From positions 31,665 to 95,664 of the forward strand of contig JAUJYZ010001255.1 in assembly GCA_033675265.1 (NCBI GenBank): a stretch of 64,000 nucleotides of DNA, written 5' to 3'. The notes under the pieces are model-generated. The model did no database searches. It had not been told where the DNA came from and saw only the letters and a program-made list of their open reading frames with translations. The stretch comes from Actinostola sp. cb2023. Its lineage: Eukaryota > Cnidaria > Anthozoa > Actiniaria > Actinostolidae. A program made the position numbers and the translations under genes. Shown in pieces: positions 52,801-63,722 of the stretch; the first letter of the stretch is position 1, and each line of letters begins with the position of its first letter.

Positions 52801-54211
52801 ATGACATGCAGTAGATTTGAATCTTAGTTTTGAAAGCTGACAAGCATCTTCAAGCTACGCGCTTTCAGGACTCTAGTTCATCGTTCACCGACTGAGAAGT
52901 GGTAGAAAGGACTAGAAGCTCGCTTAAAGATATCCTTAACGAAGTCAAACGTGAGGGCGTTATCAGAACCATCTGACCTATGCAACCTCCATCCATATCA
53001 TGTCCATACATCACCATCCCACATGGTCTCCCTCGTCACTCAACTGTCACTGATTGTCATGACGTCAGAGAAATGATATTGTATTGATCCAAGATGTCCA
53101 TTTTATTCGACGTTCGAACCGTCCATCGAACCCGAACTCGAACTCGATTCCAAACATCCATCCATCCATCTGAAGCTATCCAGGGGGCCTTCCACACAAA
53201 CTCATCCATCAAATCAATTCCATCAAATCATCCATCCATCAAATGAACTCAAATCCAGGCAAATCAAATCCACTCCACACATACATCCATACATAGTCTC
53301 CCTCGTCCACGCAACTGTCAGTCATTGTCAGGTCTCTCCTCACGCATTTGACATTGTCCTTGTTAAGCCCGATCATACGCTCATTTATTCGTTTTGTTTT
53401 AGTACGTTTCGCTAAGTCCGAGGACTGTTCATTCATTCATTCATTCTGTGTACGGAAATCGTCGAATTCGGTCCCGTAGGGGACAAAAACGAGAATCACG
53501 CTTATTAACTGTAAATTGATTCTTTATAAAAGCATTACAATAGTTTTTCATTTAAAAAATAAACACAGGAAAAATTATAAAATCGATAAATCGATCCATA
53601 CTTTTTGTCATGTTCCCATAAACTGCCAAAAATAGGGCGCTCTATAAGCAATGCAAAAATTTTATGACACGCTATTATTTCAAATCATTAACAAACTATA
53701 TAAATTCCCATTGATTACGTTTCTTGAATGAATTCAAAAACAAACTATTGAATGATTCAAAAGGAATAAAACAAAAACATTCACCTTTGATTTTCGATCT
53801 TTTTCCATGCTATCGGGTTTTTTTTTTCCTTCTTTTTGTGTCGTGGGCTACCTGTATATGTGAGATACTGGTCACGCAATCCAGTGCAGCGCAAGCTTGT
53901 CCGAAAGAAATGTCGTAAATCTTCGCAAAACTGTAGTAAACTCGTGGAATTGTATTTGTACTACCAAGACAAAGCTCGTGGTACATAAACGAAGCTCGGC
54001 CTTCAACATTAGACGGTTGACAACAAAATGTTCAGAAGATGTATAAATTAAATTACATTCTCGAATTTCAACCAGAAACGTGTGAGGTCAAATTGCGATC
54101 TTATTGATTTGGACGGCAGAGACCAAGGAACGTCGGTGAGCAACATATGTAAGTCTTATTCACTCAGTAATAATGTTTTTGTATTGAAATGATTCCTGGA
54201 ACCGAATCGGG

Positions 54212-54955
54212 ATAAAATCCAACCGGAAGTTGAGTTTCGCCATACATTTACTTAAACTGCTAAATCTGAAAATATCAGTCGTTTGCGTGCCTTAGCAACA
54301 TACGTAATTGCATGTTGTTGTAGAGGAGACGAAGGAACTATTGAAGGAATACTGAGGATTTATTTCGGTTAATTGGTTTCCCGTCGACAAAATGTGCAGA
54401 ACATATTCGTGAATCTTGACGAGGCTGCCATTTTTTCCAGTTTGTTGGGTCTTTTCTGAGACCAGTTTAATCCACTCTCTTCTATTGTCAATATTTGCTA
54501 TCAATGGTGAAGGACGAACGGAGGAAGACAAGTATTAAAAGACAGACACGGCAATCAGTTACATTTGCTTTTATTACGGCAGTTTATGAGTTGATAAGTA
54601 CTGTGACTGCAGTGGTAAATGCACAAATCCTCATCTAAATATAAAGTTATAGTTTATCAGGAAATATTCAAGGGAAATAAAATTATTCTAGGCAAGTTTC
54701 GGTGTCCCGTGTGTCATGGCGGGCGAATCTCTAGTCAATACTCAGTCAAAACAAGACCATCTATAATCGTGTTCTTTTTGTCCTGACACTCAAATATTGG
54801 CTCACAAAGGCGCATTATGTCTTAAACACTCACCATTAGTCGAGTAAATCTTTCTTAGAGTCTAACTAAGGCACGCAAACGACTGATATTTTCACCTAAG
54901 ATTCTAGCAGATTTACAGTAAATGTATGGCGAAACTCAACTTCCGGTTGGAAGAG
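54212..54955. mobile_element. Nested foldback inside the palindrome's right arm
   Basis: tccaaccggaagttgagttt... and tatcagtcgtttgcgtgcct at the left pair with aggcacgcaaacgactgata and aaactcaacttccggttgga at the right. Its ~0.75 kb accounts for the offset between arm pairs on either side. Confidence 0.7.
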
Positions 54956-55462
54956 TTGATATTGCAACAGCAACTGCTGTTCTTTCAAACAATAACTCAT
55001 ATTTCAGTATTGTACAAGGAAAGCGGTTGTTAATAAACGAGATTAAGCATGGAAAAAGAGTTAGTTTATTGATTATGAGATGTAAGTTGCGAGCTTTTCG
55101 CTGTAAGTAGGTAGCAATTTTTACTGTTTGGGTTGACTCCTGCTGTGACACATTGTGCCAAGACTAAAATATATCCCAAACATTTTATTTCAGTTATTCT
55201 TAGTTGAAGGGTAGATCTAACACAGAAAAGTGTTTTGGGTTTTGTACAAGGTTTCTCATTGGAGATATTTGAGTTCAAATATTTGGGTTTTTGACAGGTA
55301 TTATAGTCACGTGACTGTAGTCTCCCCCGTAAGCTGCTAAAGGACCATTTATTTCTCAGGTGAAGTAAGAACTGAATTGATTGTAAATGGAGGGAAAGAG
55401 AGGTGTGTGAAGTGGGTATTATTTTGCTATGGAAATTCAGTCCTTCCCCTGCAGATAGATAC

Positions 55463-55465
<3 letters not shown>

Positions 55466-55498
<33 letters not shown>
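55466..55498 (+). repeat. Poly-G run (~33 G)
   Basis: An uninterrupted G tract that mirrors the C-run at 48769-48787. It could form G-quadruplexes and is prone to length error. Confidence 0.9.
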
Positions 55499-55499
<1 letters not shown>

Positions 55500-55881
55500 G
55501 GTCTAACTCCCCCCTGAAATAATCAAAAAAAATTATACTTTGGCTGTATGAGTTATCAGGCGAGGACTTTCTTCTGGTTTAGTTTCATTGAGATCAGAGA
55601 GATGTCATGTGTCACGACTGCCTGGTCCACTCACGGATACACTCATAAATACAACACTAATGTTAATCTTGAAAAATACTATGCAGTATTCAGTACCGGT
55701 CATACATAATATATATACAACCTTTTTAAAATTGCTGTATTCACTGAATCGAAAAGGGCCGACTAAAGTAACAAGGCGCAAAATTAAGCAATCATGAATC
55801 CATGAATTGTGAGCAGATTTATTTCCTTGTGCAGGTTTGTCGATTAATGGCAGGAATTTTTTTCCTATTTTTTAGATCAAA

Positions 55882-58748
55882 ATGAAGTGTTCAGTTTTGT
55901 TTGCTGCAGTCCTTCTGGCATGTTACAATACAGGTAAGGGAAAAAGGAGGGAGGGAAATAGAAATAAAGAAAGGAAATGAAAAAGAAAGTAAAGAAGCAA
56001 CAAAGGAAAGACGGAAAAAGGAAGGAAGGAAATAAAGTATGAAGAAAAGAAGGAAGAAAGAAGGAAGGAATGAAGGAAGGAAGGAAAGAAAGATGGAAAG
56101 AAGGAAAGAAGGAAAGAAAAAAGGAAAGAAAGTAGGAAACAAAGAAGGAAGGAAGGAAGGATGGATGGAACTGAGGAAGGAAGGATGGATGGAACTGAGG
56201 AAGGAAGGATGGATGGAACTGAGGAAGGAAGGATGGATGGAACTGAGGAAGGAAGGATGGATGGAACTGAGGAAGGAGGATGGATGGAAGAGGAAGGAAG
56301 GAAGGAAGGAAAGAAAGAAAGATGGAATTCGAAGGAAGGAAGGAAAGATGGAACTGAGAAGGATACTGGAAGGAAAGAAGAGGAAAGAGATGATAGAAAG
56401 AGAAACAGATTAAACTACTTAACGTGTCAACCTTTGTTCTCAGAGTGCAATGCAGCGGAGCCCTCCATTCTGGTAAAGGTCCATTTCTCTGTTTCATGGA
56501 GAGAGATGTGCGACCTGGAAACATACTTGAAAGAAAACTTCGCCAAGCAGATTGTAACAAACACTGGCAGTACTCTATCAACTGATCGAATGGTGCTCTA
56601 CAAATTTGCAGACAGCTGTCAGCCACAAGGTTCCTACAACGATGCAGTTGTGTCCATTTTTGTAGTCAAACCCGGAAGTAATCGCGACATGGCTAACATT
56701 GATGTTGAAATGACAAAGAAGTTGTTCAAGGTTTTGCACTATTTGTATGAGCAGAATCAAGAACGGTATCTAGGGAACTTGTTTGTTGGAAAGGTAAGTG
56801 TATTAAAGACTTGTGTTAATGTCATCACGACGAGTTTAAGTTGTGGTAAGGGTACTTCCTCACCCTCGTTCAACCACCATGACCACAGGTACCCCTATCG
56901 ATAAACACTACAATTAGGTTACCCGGCACACTGTTGTTGACTATATCATTTGCACATTTAATTCCCTGCATGGTTCTCACAGATTAAAAACGTTGAGGTT
57001 ACCGGTAAGGACGCGCCCAAAGAATCAACAGCCTACACCGAGGTAGAACGACTGTACATAGGCTTAGGCGTTGGACTTGCTGTCATTGTCTTAATCATCA
57101 TCATAACTGTAGCTGTGACGGTAAGTCGTTAGCAATGTAGTTCGTAATGTTTCAACCTCTACAGCTGTTAGACAAGGTAGTCGCTCATAACTGATACTGT
57201 AGTCCACGTCAGGTTCTGACGGAGTATTCTGTTGAAATCAGTGTTGCAATACTCCAGTTTCGAGTTGTTTACGAACCGCTAGACAAAAGACGCATTTGCT
57301 CAGGCTTAGCCTCAATTCAGTGTAAATTATATACACGAATACCGACGAGAACGCGAAAAAGTGTTAACATTCAACAATATAGAAACCATTTTTATTTGTA
57401 CGGGTTATTCTCTGGATTGAGGCTAAGCCTGAGCAAACGCGTCTTCAATTCTGCCAATGTACAGCGGTGCGTAAACAACTCGAAACTGGACTATTGCAAC
57501 ACTGACTTTCTCACAAGACCGGAAATGACGTTTATTGAAATTATTATGGAGTGATATGTCTTTACAATTCTCTCATTTGTATACCATACATTAATTGTTT
57601 AGCAGTTAAATTTTGCTTGGTTTCAGTGCTATAGAAACAGAAACAACCCTGGCAAAGACGACCGCTACTCTGGTCATGCCCACTACAAGAAAGATGACCA
57701 AACTGTCAGATCATATCCCGCTGAGAAGAGGTCGACTGGTGGAGAGAACCCTGCTTTTGATCAGGAAGAAGTAAGTCGTCTTTAGACACCTGCACCAGAG
57801 GAAAATACCTATCATATGAGGTCACCATTCGAACTTTTTTTTAGCCTTTTACTCATGATTAATTAGGGATATTTCACGGCTTTTTGGTAGCCATCTTGTG
57901 AAAAGTAACTAAGCCCTAAGGGGAGTCCACACGAGCAAGTTTTCCTTATACAAGTTTTAAATGCTCGCGTATAATGAAGAATTTCTTGTTGAAAACGCGA
58001 GGCTTGTGATGAAACTTGTCAAGGAAAGCTCCCGAATGCGATTTTTTCATGACCACTAGAATCACTATTAAAACACAACCGATTTTCTAGTACTCTATCC
58101 CAAGTTACTTACGTTAACCAACTGAAGACAACGAATCGAAAACAATAGAATTGGAGTTAATGATTGCATTTTTTAAATATTCTTGAAAAACTACATAATA
58201 TACTGTTAGTGTGTAGTGTTTTCAGTCGTTTTCGGATGTTGGTTTTCGATTTGTAATCTGACATGTCAACAAACAAGAGTAACTTGGGTTAGGGTAAACG
58301 CACAGTAAAATAACATATATTTTTGATGAAAGCACGTTCACGTTTTTCAACTACTGGCCGCCATCTTGAAATGTAACCAAGCCTTCTGTCGTCTAATTTT
58401 TTCAGATAATTAATTTCAGTATTAATAATATTCATGAAAAAAATATCGGTTCTGATTGGCTAAGAGCATGAGTGCAGTTTATTTGCAGTTGAAATGTTAT
58501 ACAGTGCAAATTATTTTCAATTTATTTTTTTCATGAATATTATTAATTGGTAATCATACGATTTCTCGTTCAATTAGGAATAATTTGCACTCGGGTGTTT
58601 TTCAAAGAGCTCAAATTTTGATACTCATGCAAATTATTTTCAAATTAAACTCGAAACCGTATGATTACCTCTACTAATACCTATAATTCATTTGTTCTAA
58701 TTTCAGTCATATCCACAACATCAATATCCCATGTCCACAAGGTTTTAA
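55882..58748 (+). CDS. Gene 4: short single-pass SEA-like membrane protein
   Basis: Five coding exons: 55882-55933, 56444-56793, 56983-57120, 57627-57770 and 58707-58748. Every phase agrees, giving 241 aa. It has a signal peptide (CSVLFAAVLLACYNTG) and the SEA-like module (VHFSVSWREMC, STDRMVLYKFADSC, AVVSIFVVKPGS, LFVGK|IKNVEVTGK). A juxtamembrane TEVERLYIG leads into the helix LGVGLAVIVLIIIITVAVT. The tail is short and Lys/Tyr-rich (CYRNRNNPGKDDRYSGH) with NPAF (57747-57758). The terminal exon encodes SYPQHQYPMSTRF. This is the cleanest copy of the family and the best model for its exon plan. Likely a plasma-membrane receptor or adhesion protein; ligand unknown. Confidence 0.85.
55934..56443 (+). 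repeat. Polypurine (GGAA)n tract filling gene 4 intron 1
   Basis: About 450 bp almost purely A/G on the + strand, with five 30-bp repeats of ggatggatggaactgaggaa. The long open frames on either strand are artefacts, although one runs into exon 2. Long polypurine DNA can form triplexes. Confidence 0.9.
57241..57504. mobile_element. Foldback element in gene 4 intron 3
   Basis: gtgttgcaatactccagttt and gctcaggcttagcctcaatt are mirrored by attgaggctaagcctgagc and aaactggactattgcaacac. Same family as the inner element at 37822-38060. Confidence 0.8.
57771..58706 (+). other. Gene 4 intron 4
   Basis: Contains an inverted repeat around tattaataatattcatgaaa and ttcatgaatattattaat (about 58418-58549), overlapping a second one (taatcatacgatttctcg and cgaaaccgtatgatta, about 58549-58670). 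No exon is seen. Confidence 0.5.
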
Positions 58749-59619
58749 ATAATGTTTGTTCACAGCTTCGCCCAAATTTTAATGTTTTTGAATTGAATTT
58801 TTATACTCACTGCTTATTTTCACACAGGCTTTTTTAAATCACCCAAAACCATTTGATATGAGTAGTATACCCCCATCTCACTACCCCCCTACCATCTCAC
58901 TACCCCCCCTACCAAACCCCTCGACCCCAACCTTCCCCACCCCATATAACGCAACTTTGGGAGGGGTAGTCATTTGGACTTTGACCCATGCATGACGTCA
59001 CAGGGAGGTATACTACTGATATACTTACTAGCAAAATATCACAAATCAAAACACTTTAAAGCATCTAAACATTGACTGAAAATCAATAAATCAATTAAAA
59101 TGAACCCGCTGGTTCTAGTGCTTGCATGCTCAGTTTCATGCTTTGACGTAATTTTAATATCTTGAATGTAGCCGCTGGCCCACTCACTGCATGTTCTGCT
59201 TCTCTACCTTCCTACTAATGCATGCATGGTATGCACTAAGTTTTCGTGGGCGGTTTTCTTGAGAATGGGAAGAAAATACGGAGAACGCGCCTGAAATTGC
59301 AAATGGAACTGAACTGAGGCGGTTATCTGTATTCTTCCGTCTCGTGCGAAAACTTAGTCTGCGAATACAGCCGCTTTTTGACGTTCGCCGTCTCTGTATT
59401 CGCAGGCTAGCCGAAAACTATACGCAGTCAGTATTTCTTAACTGACGTTATTTTTATAATCCAATGAATGTATTACCTTAGAGTTTGTTAAAGTGTAGAA
59501 TATACTTCCTGTAAAAGTGTTTTTTTTAAATGTAATAAAAGTTGGTTGACGCTGACCTCAAAACTGACTTACTATAAACTTGGTAATGTGGAGGGATTTT
59601 AGTAAGCTGCCTTACCCGT

Positions 59620-59622
59620 GTG

Positions 59623-59691
<69 letters not shown>

Positions 59692-59692
59692 C
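59620..59692. repeat. (CTGT)n microsatellite
   Basis: About 18 tandem tctg units. Confidence 0.95.
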
Positions 59693-60210
59693 GAGCGTAG
59701 TCTCGAGCCAGTACTACAGACACACGGTGCAACATTCCGCGCAATATCGCTGGCAATATGATTGTAGCATATGTCCACCTCTGCAATTCAGTTGTCCGTT
59801 TTGATGATGTATAGGCCGCTATTACGGAGAGTTAAAATAGATGTAGATGCGCGAAACATATTACAGAGAGTGGGCACCCTGTGTTGAGCATTATTATATT
59901 GCGGACTTTAATTTTTAATCTCAACATCTTTTTACAAGTGATTAATATTTCAGTATGCCTTTCTTACTTTATTTGAGCAAACGCTTTGGATTTGAAATCC
60001 ACGAGTTACTTGTGTTGATTTTCATAGTTGGGTTACCTGTGGAATTTGACCACAAAGCATTCTGGGTTTGGCGGGAACTTAGAGTTGTTCAACCGATTAT
60101 GGGTTCTCTAATTTGCTGGTTAGATCTTCGAAAATCAGCCCAAAATCGCCGAAATCTGGCCATAATGTTGGTGTACTCTACCTCGAGATATACTATTAGG
60201 TTGCTCTGTT

Positions 60211-60255
60211 ATGGAAAGTGCAACAATTGATGGCAAAAACATCGAAAATGGCGAG
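60211..60255 (+). CDS. Possible first coding exon of a gene running to the right
   Basis: ATG followed by MESATIDGKNIENGE and a consensus donor (gtaagtg), 15 codons. No downstream exon was identified, so this may be chance. Confidence 0.25.
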
Positions 60256-60391
60256 GTAAGTGCACGTATTTAAAGCTTACATTTGTAAGTGTAGCGATTC
60301 TTGTGTTTACTAGTCAATACTTTGTCTCCTCTGATCAGAATTATTTTGGTTTTTGGTACGATGTTTTGAATGGAAAACCTGTAAAGTAGTA

Positions 60392-60837
60392 TACAGTAAA
60401 AACCCGCATAAAAGAACCCCTATTTTTCCAAGTCAGGCTGAAATGGTTCTTATATATTGGGTGTCTAGTGAGAAATCAGGCTGAATAGGTTCTTAATTAA
60501 TTTATAACAGGTTCTTATTTACAGGGCAAAAAAAAAAAAAAATTATTGTTCCTGATATGATGTATTTCCTTACAATTTGTTTTAATTAGTGACTATTGAC
60601 CCTGAAAGGTCTAATATTCACACTAAACATTAACAACCCAACTGTATAGTAAATATAATATTTCTGCATATTCAGCACCGACTGTCCCTGTGTGTTCTGA
60701 GCTTTAGTCATTTTTCACATAAGAACCTGCTTCATTTGTCAGGCTGAACTGGTTCTTATATATTTAGTGCTTAATTGGCTAAATTTCAGCCTGGAGGTTC
60801 TTAATCCGCAGTTTCTTATATGCGGGTTTCTACTGTA
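60392..60837. mobile_element. Foldback element with multiple internal repeats
   Basis: tacagtaaaaacccgcata and tatgcgggtttctactgta ends. Internal aggctgaaatggttcttata is repeated (aggctgaataggttctta, aggctgaactggttcttata). Confidence 0.8.
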
Positions 60838-61342
60838 TTCAATTGGGCGAATTCTGAAAAGAACACTGGAAAATCCCCGGGCAAGTCATGGGTCACAAGT
60901 TCGCAATGCTGCTTCCCTGCTGACACAGTCTCCTGTCAGCTGAACAATGCTGCTAGTGAGCTGAGAATATACTGCGCGACGTTCTGCGCTGTATACTATA
61001 CGTACTAGTATCGTTTGGGTTTTATGACCGATAGTTAGACTATTAAGTTCCGAGGGGAATCTTTCTGACCTTTCTGACTCTCATTTGTCACACTTATACA
61101 TGAAATTTTCTACTACTACATGATCTGAAATGATCTATCTAGTCCTTCAAACGAACTAATTGTAGTAAGAGGGGGAGGGGAGGGGGATGGGAGGGAGAAT
61201 TTGCAGCAAAATAAGAGTATAAAGGAATAGAGAGCAAAGGGAAGAAGACATAGAGTCCAACTCTACATGTGCCTGTCCTTTATGAACATTACCAGGGTGC
61301 GAACCAGAGCTCTCTTTTTGCATTGTAGTTGTAAGACTTCAG

Positions 61343-61533
61343 TACAGTTGAACCTCCAGTTGCGACCACTCTCGTAAGCAACCACCTCTCCTAAGCGACC
61401 AGTTTTCCAAAATACCAAAAGTTCAGTTCCAAGTCAAATCACTATAGTTGGAACCTCTCATAAGCGACCACCTCTCGTAAGCGACCACAAAACTTGACAT
61501 TTTGGGTGGTCGCTTACGGGAGGTTTGACTGTA
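61343..61533. mobile_element. Tc1/mariner (pogo/Tigger)-like MITE
   Basis: Ends tacagttgaacctccagttg and gaggtttgactgta (TA plus CAGTTGAACCTC type). Internal repeats of taagcgaccacctctcgtaa. These termini are typical of pogo/Tigger-derived MITEs. Confidence 0.7.
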
Positions 61534-61699
61534 TTTATTTAGACAGGATAACCCATTCAGCAACAAGGTGCCCTGCATATAAAAACTATAAATACAAATG
61601 TAATACGACTCTAATACAATTTGTGACTGCATTTGCTAATAACTAGTATATGATAAAAACAATAAATATAATGTAATAGATTATAAAATACATACATGT

Positions 61700-61981
61700 A
61701 TATACACTCAATTGCAGAAACGTTGTACTATACATTTATACAAATATCTAATGAGATACAAGATATCTAATGAGATACAAAGTGCGAAACATCGCTTATT
61801 TTCTTCTAATATATCAGAAACATCAATTTTAGATTAGTATCGCATCTAGTAAGGACAACACAATAATTTTCAGCACTATTTTGTGCTTAAACAGTTGTAT
61901 TTTTTAACACTTTTGCATCTCATTAGATATTTGTATATTTGTATAAATGTATACTACAACGTTTCTGCAATTGAGTGTATA
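61700..61981. mobile_element. Foldback element with ~60-bp arms
   Basis: tatacactcaattgcagaaa, cgttgta and acaaatatctaatgagata are mirrored at 61915-61981. Confidence 0.85.
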
Positions 61982-62352
61982 TCAGTGGGAGTCATTAATG
62001 CATGAAGCAGGTCTCTGGTACCCACTAGCTCCTCTTTCCTGTATGGCCAATTTTTCTTGAAGGTTTTTGCTATCATAATCAATTTTTTGAAGTGACATTA
62101 TATTGGCAAAGAGCAGTGCAATTAAATGTTAATTGGCACTGCAGCACAAGTACATAGTACATAAATGTAATTACACTGTGGTGCAAACTAGAAATTACAT
62201 CATGAATATTATTAATGGATAATCATGGTTTTCCCATGTAATGTGAGATTAATGTGTGTTTTGGGGCTAGCCATAACAAAATACTTTTTACCAAGGATTT
62301 AAATTAGTGGGTTCTGACCAACCCCCCCTGATTAGCATTAGGATTAGCAAAT

Positions 62353-62720
62353 AACATGCGTTCGATTTTGTTGAACGCTGTTGAATGGAAGTTGAATGTA
62401 TGTTGAACGCGGGGTGGCAAACGGGTTTCAACAATGCTTTCAACAACGTTTCGCAAGAGGTATTTCTATTGTTTAATTTAATTAATGCGCAAGCGCGTAC
62501 TCAACAATGTTGAAAGAGGGTGGCAAACGACTAAGCTTCATTCAACATTTCCGAGAACAAAAGAAATGTAGAATTGATGTTGAAGCAAAGTTTAAACTCT
62601 TTTAAACTTCATTCAACATCAATTCAACACGTTTCAACACGTTTCAACACGTTCAACATTGTTGAACGTGGGTGGCAAACCATTTCAACATCGTTATTCA
62701 ACAAAATCGAACGCATGTTG
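62353..62720. mobile_element. Foldback element rich in ttcaaca motifs
   Basis: aacatgcgttcgattttgtt pairs with aacaaaatcgaacgcatgtt. Many ttcaacacg and gttgaa repeats lie between. Confidence 0.75.
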
Positions 62721-62747
62721 AATGCAATGTTGAAACCGTTTGCCAGG

Positions 62748-62822
62748 GCCTTAAGCACTCAGATCATTGCTATGGATAGTGGTGCTATATAAAATGTATT
62801 ATTATTATTATTATTAAATATT
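62748..62822 (+). mobile_element. LINE 3' tail fragment (CR1/L2-like)
   Basis: ggatagtggtgctatataaa followed by (att)n matches the usual 3' end of CR1/L2-type LINEs in invertebrates. No coding part remains. Confidence 0.4.
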
Positions 62823-62898
62823 ATTATTAATCTATTTTTATTATTATTTATTTATTTCACAAATAATTAGACAGGGTAGTCCAGTTCAGCTAAGGCTG

Positions 62899-63136
62899 GT
62901 TTAAACACAGGTAGCCCAAGCTCTTGTTGACAGAGAATACAGAGAATGTATGTGAAATAAATCGTACAATTTTCGAAATAAATGGCAATATTTGTGTTCA
63001 AATATACAATAAAACACGAATACACAGGTAAACGAAGACAAATATTGCCATTTATCTTGTAAATTTTACGATTTAAATCTCACATACATTCTCTGTATTC
63101 TCTGTCAACAAGAGCTTGGGCTACCTGTGGTTTAAA
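62899..63136. mobile_element. Foldback element with gggctacctgtg ends
   Basis: tttaaacacaggtagcccaa then gctcttgttgacagagaata pairs with tattctctgtcaacaagagc and ttgggctacctgtggtttaa. Confidence 0.85.
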
Positions 63137-63639
63137 TGGAGCCTGCTAGATCCTTTCCCCTTTCCCACTGTGACATTATTTGTTTGTAAGTGAATTTTAT
63201 ATCATCTTTTGAGAGATGTAGTCAGTCTTGCTAACATTAAAATGAATAGATGAAACACAAATATTAAGAAAACAATATTAAATATAAATCATTGAAAAAA
63301 AAGGAAAGAATGAGATAATGGGATACCTGTGTAACACAGGTAACCCAAAGGATGGAACCACAGTAAAATAAATGAGAAGTACAAGGACTACAGCAAAGCT
63401 GAGACAAAATGTATAGTTTTTAATGTACTATATTTCGGATAGCCAAACTATCCTTCTTCAGGTACAAGATGTTGTTTGGAGAGTTCTAAAAAAAATACAC
63501 TATAGGCATATAAAATAGAATGACAGACGTACATTGTACATGTATGTATGAAGGAACTGAGGGATGGATAAATAAATCAATAAAAAGAAAGGAAGCAAGG
63601 AAGAAAAAGTAAAATTAGGAAGGAAGGAAAGAGAAGTTC

Positions 63640-63722
63640 TACAACCTCGTTCCCAGGTCCCTCTCATCTCGCTCGTCATTTTAAAAATAGTGAGATTAGA
63701 GGGACATGGGTACGAGGTTGTA
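63640..63722. mobile_element. Short foldback element
   Basis: tacaacctcgttcccaggtc and cctctcatctcg pair with gagattagaggg and catgggtacgaggttgta. Confidence 0.7.

Larger units (their letters stand above)
48630..55640. mobile_element. ~7-kb imperfect giant palindrome (composite foldback)
   Basis: The outer arms 48630-49290 and about 55000-55640 are inverted copies of high identity (e.g. actcatacagccaaagta with tactttggctgtatgagt, and cagcttacgggggagactac with gtagtctcccccgtaagctg). Inner pairs continue toward a centre near 51.2 kb: about 49310 with 54190, 50250 with 52580, 50540 with 52280, 50950 with 51460, and 51070 with 51350. The C-run at about 48769 mirrors the G-run at about 55466. The right side is longer because of a nested element and local duplications (about 52670-53400). 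No transposase is recognised. Confidence 0.8.
44565..55881. other. Spacer between genes 3 and 4, repeat-dominated
   Basis: About 11.3 kb with nested foldbacks (44683-45743), a 28-bp minisatellite, a family A element and the 7-kb palindrome. Stretches around 46715-48630 show no gene I can support. Confidence 0.5.

Noticed and set aside
55877..56626. 249-codon minus-strand Phe/Pro/Ser-rich frame
   Set aside because: Complement of the polypurine intron and of gene 4 exon 2; the plus strand has the spliced, homologous reading.
59955..60230. 91-codon plus-strand frame
   Set aside because: No family resemblance; contains the gggttacctgtgg repeat motif and overlaps the more plausible short exon in another frame.
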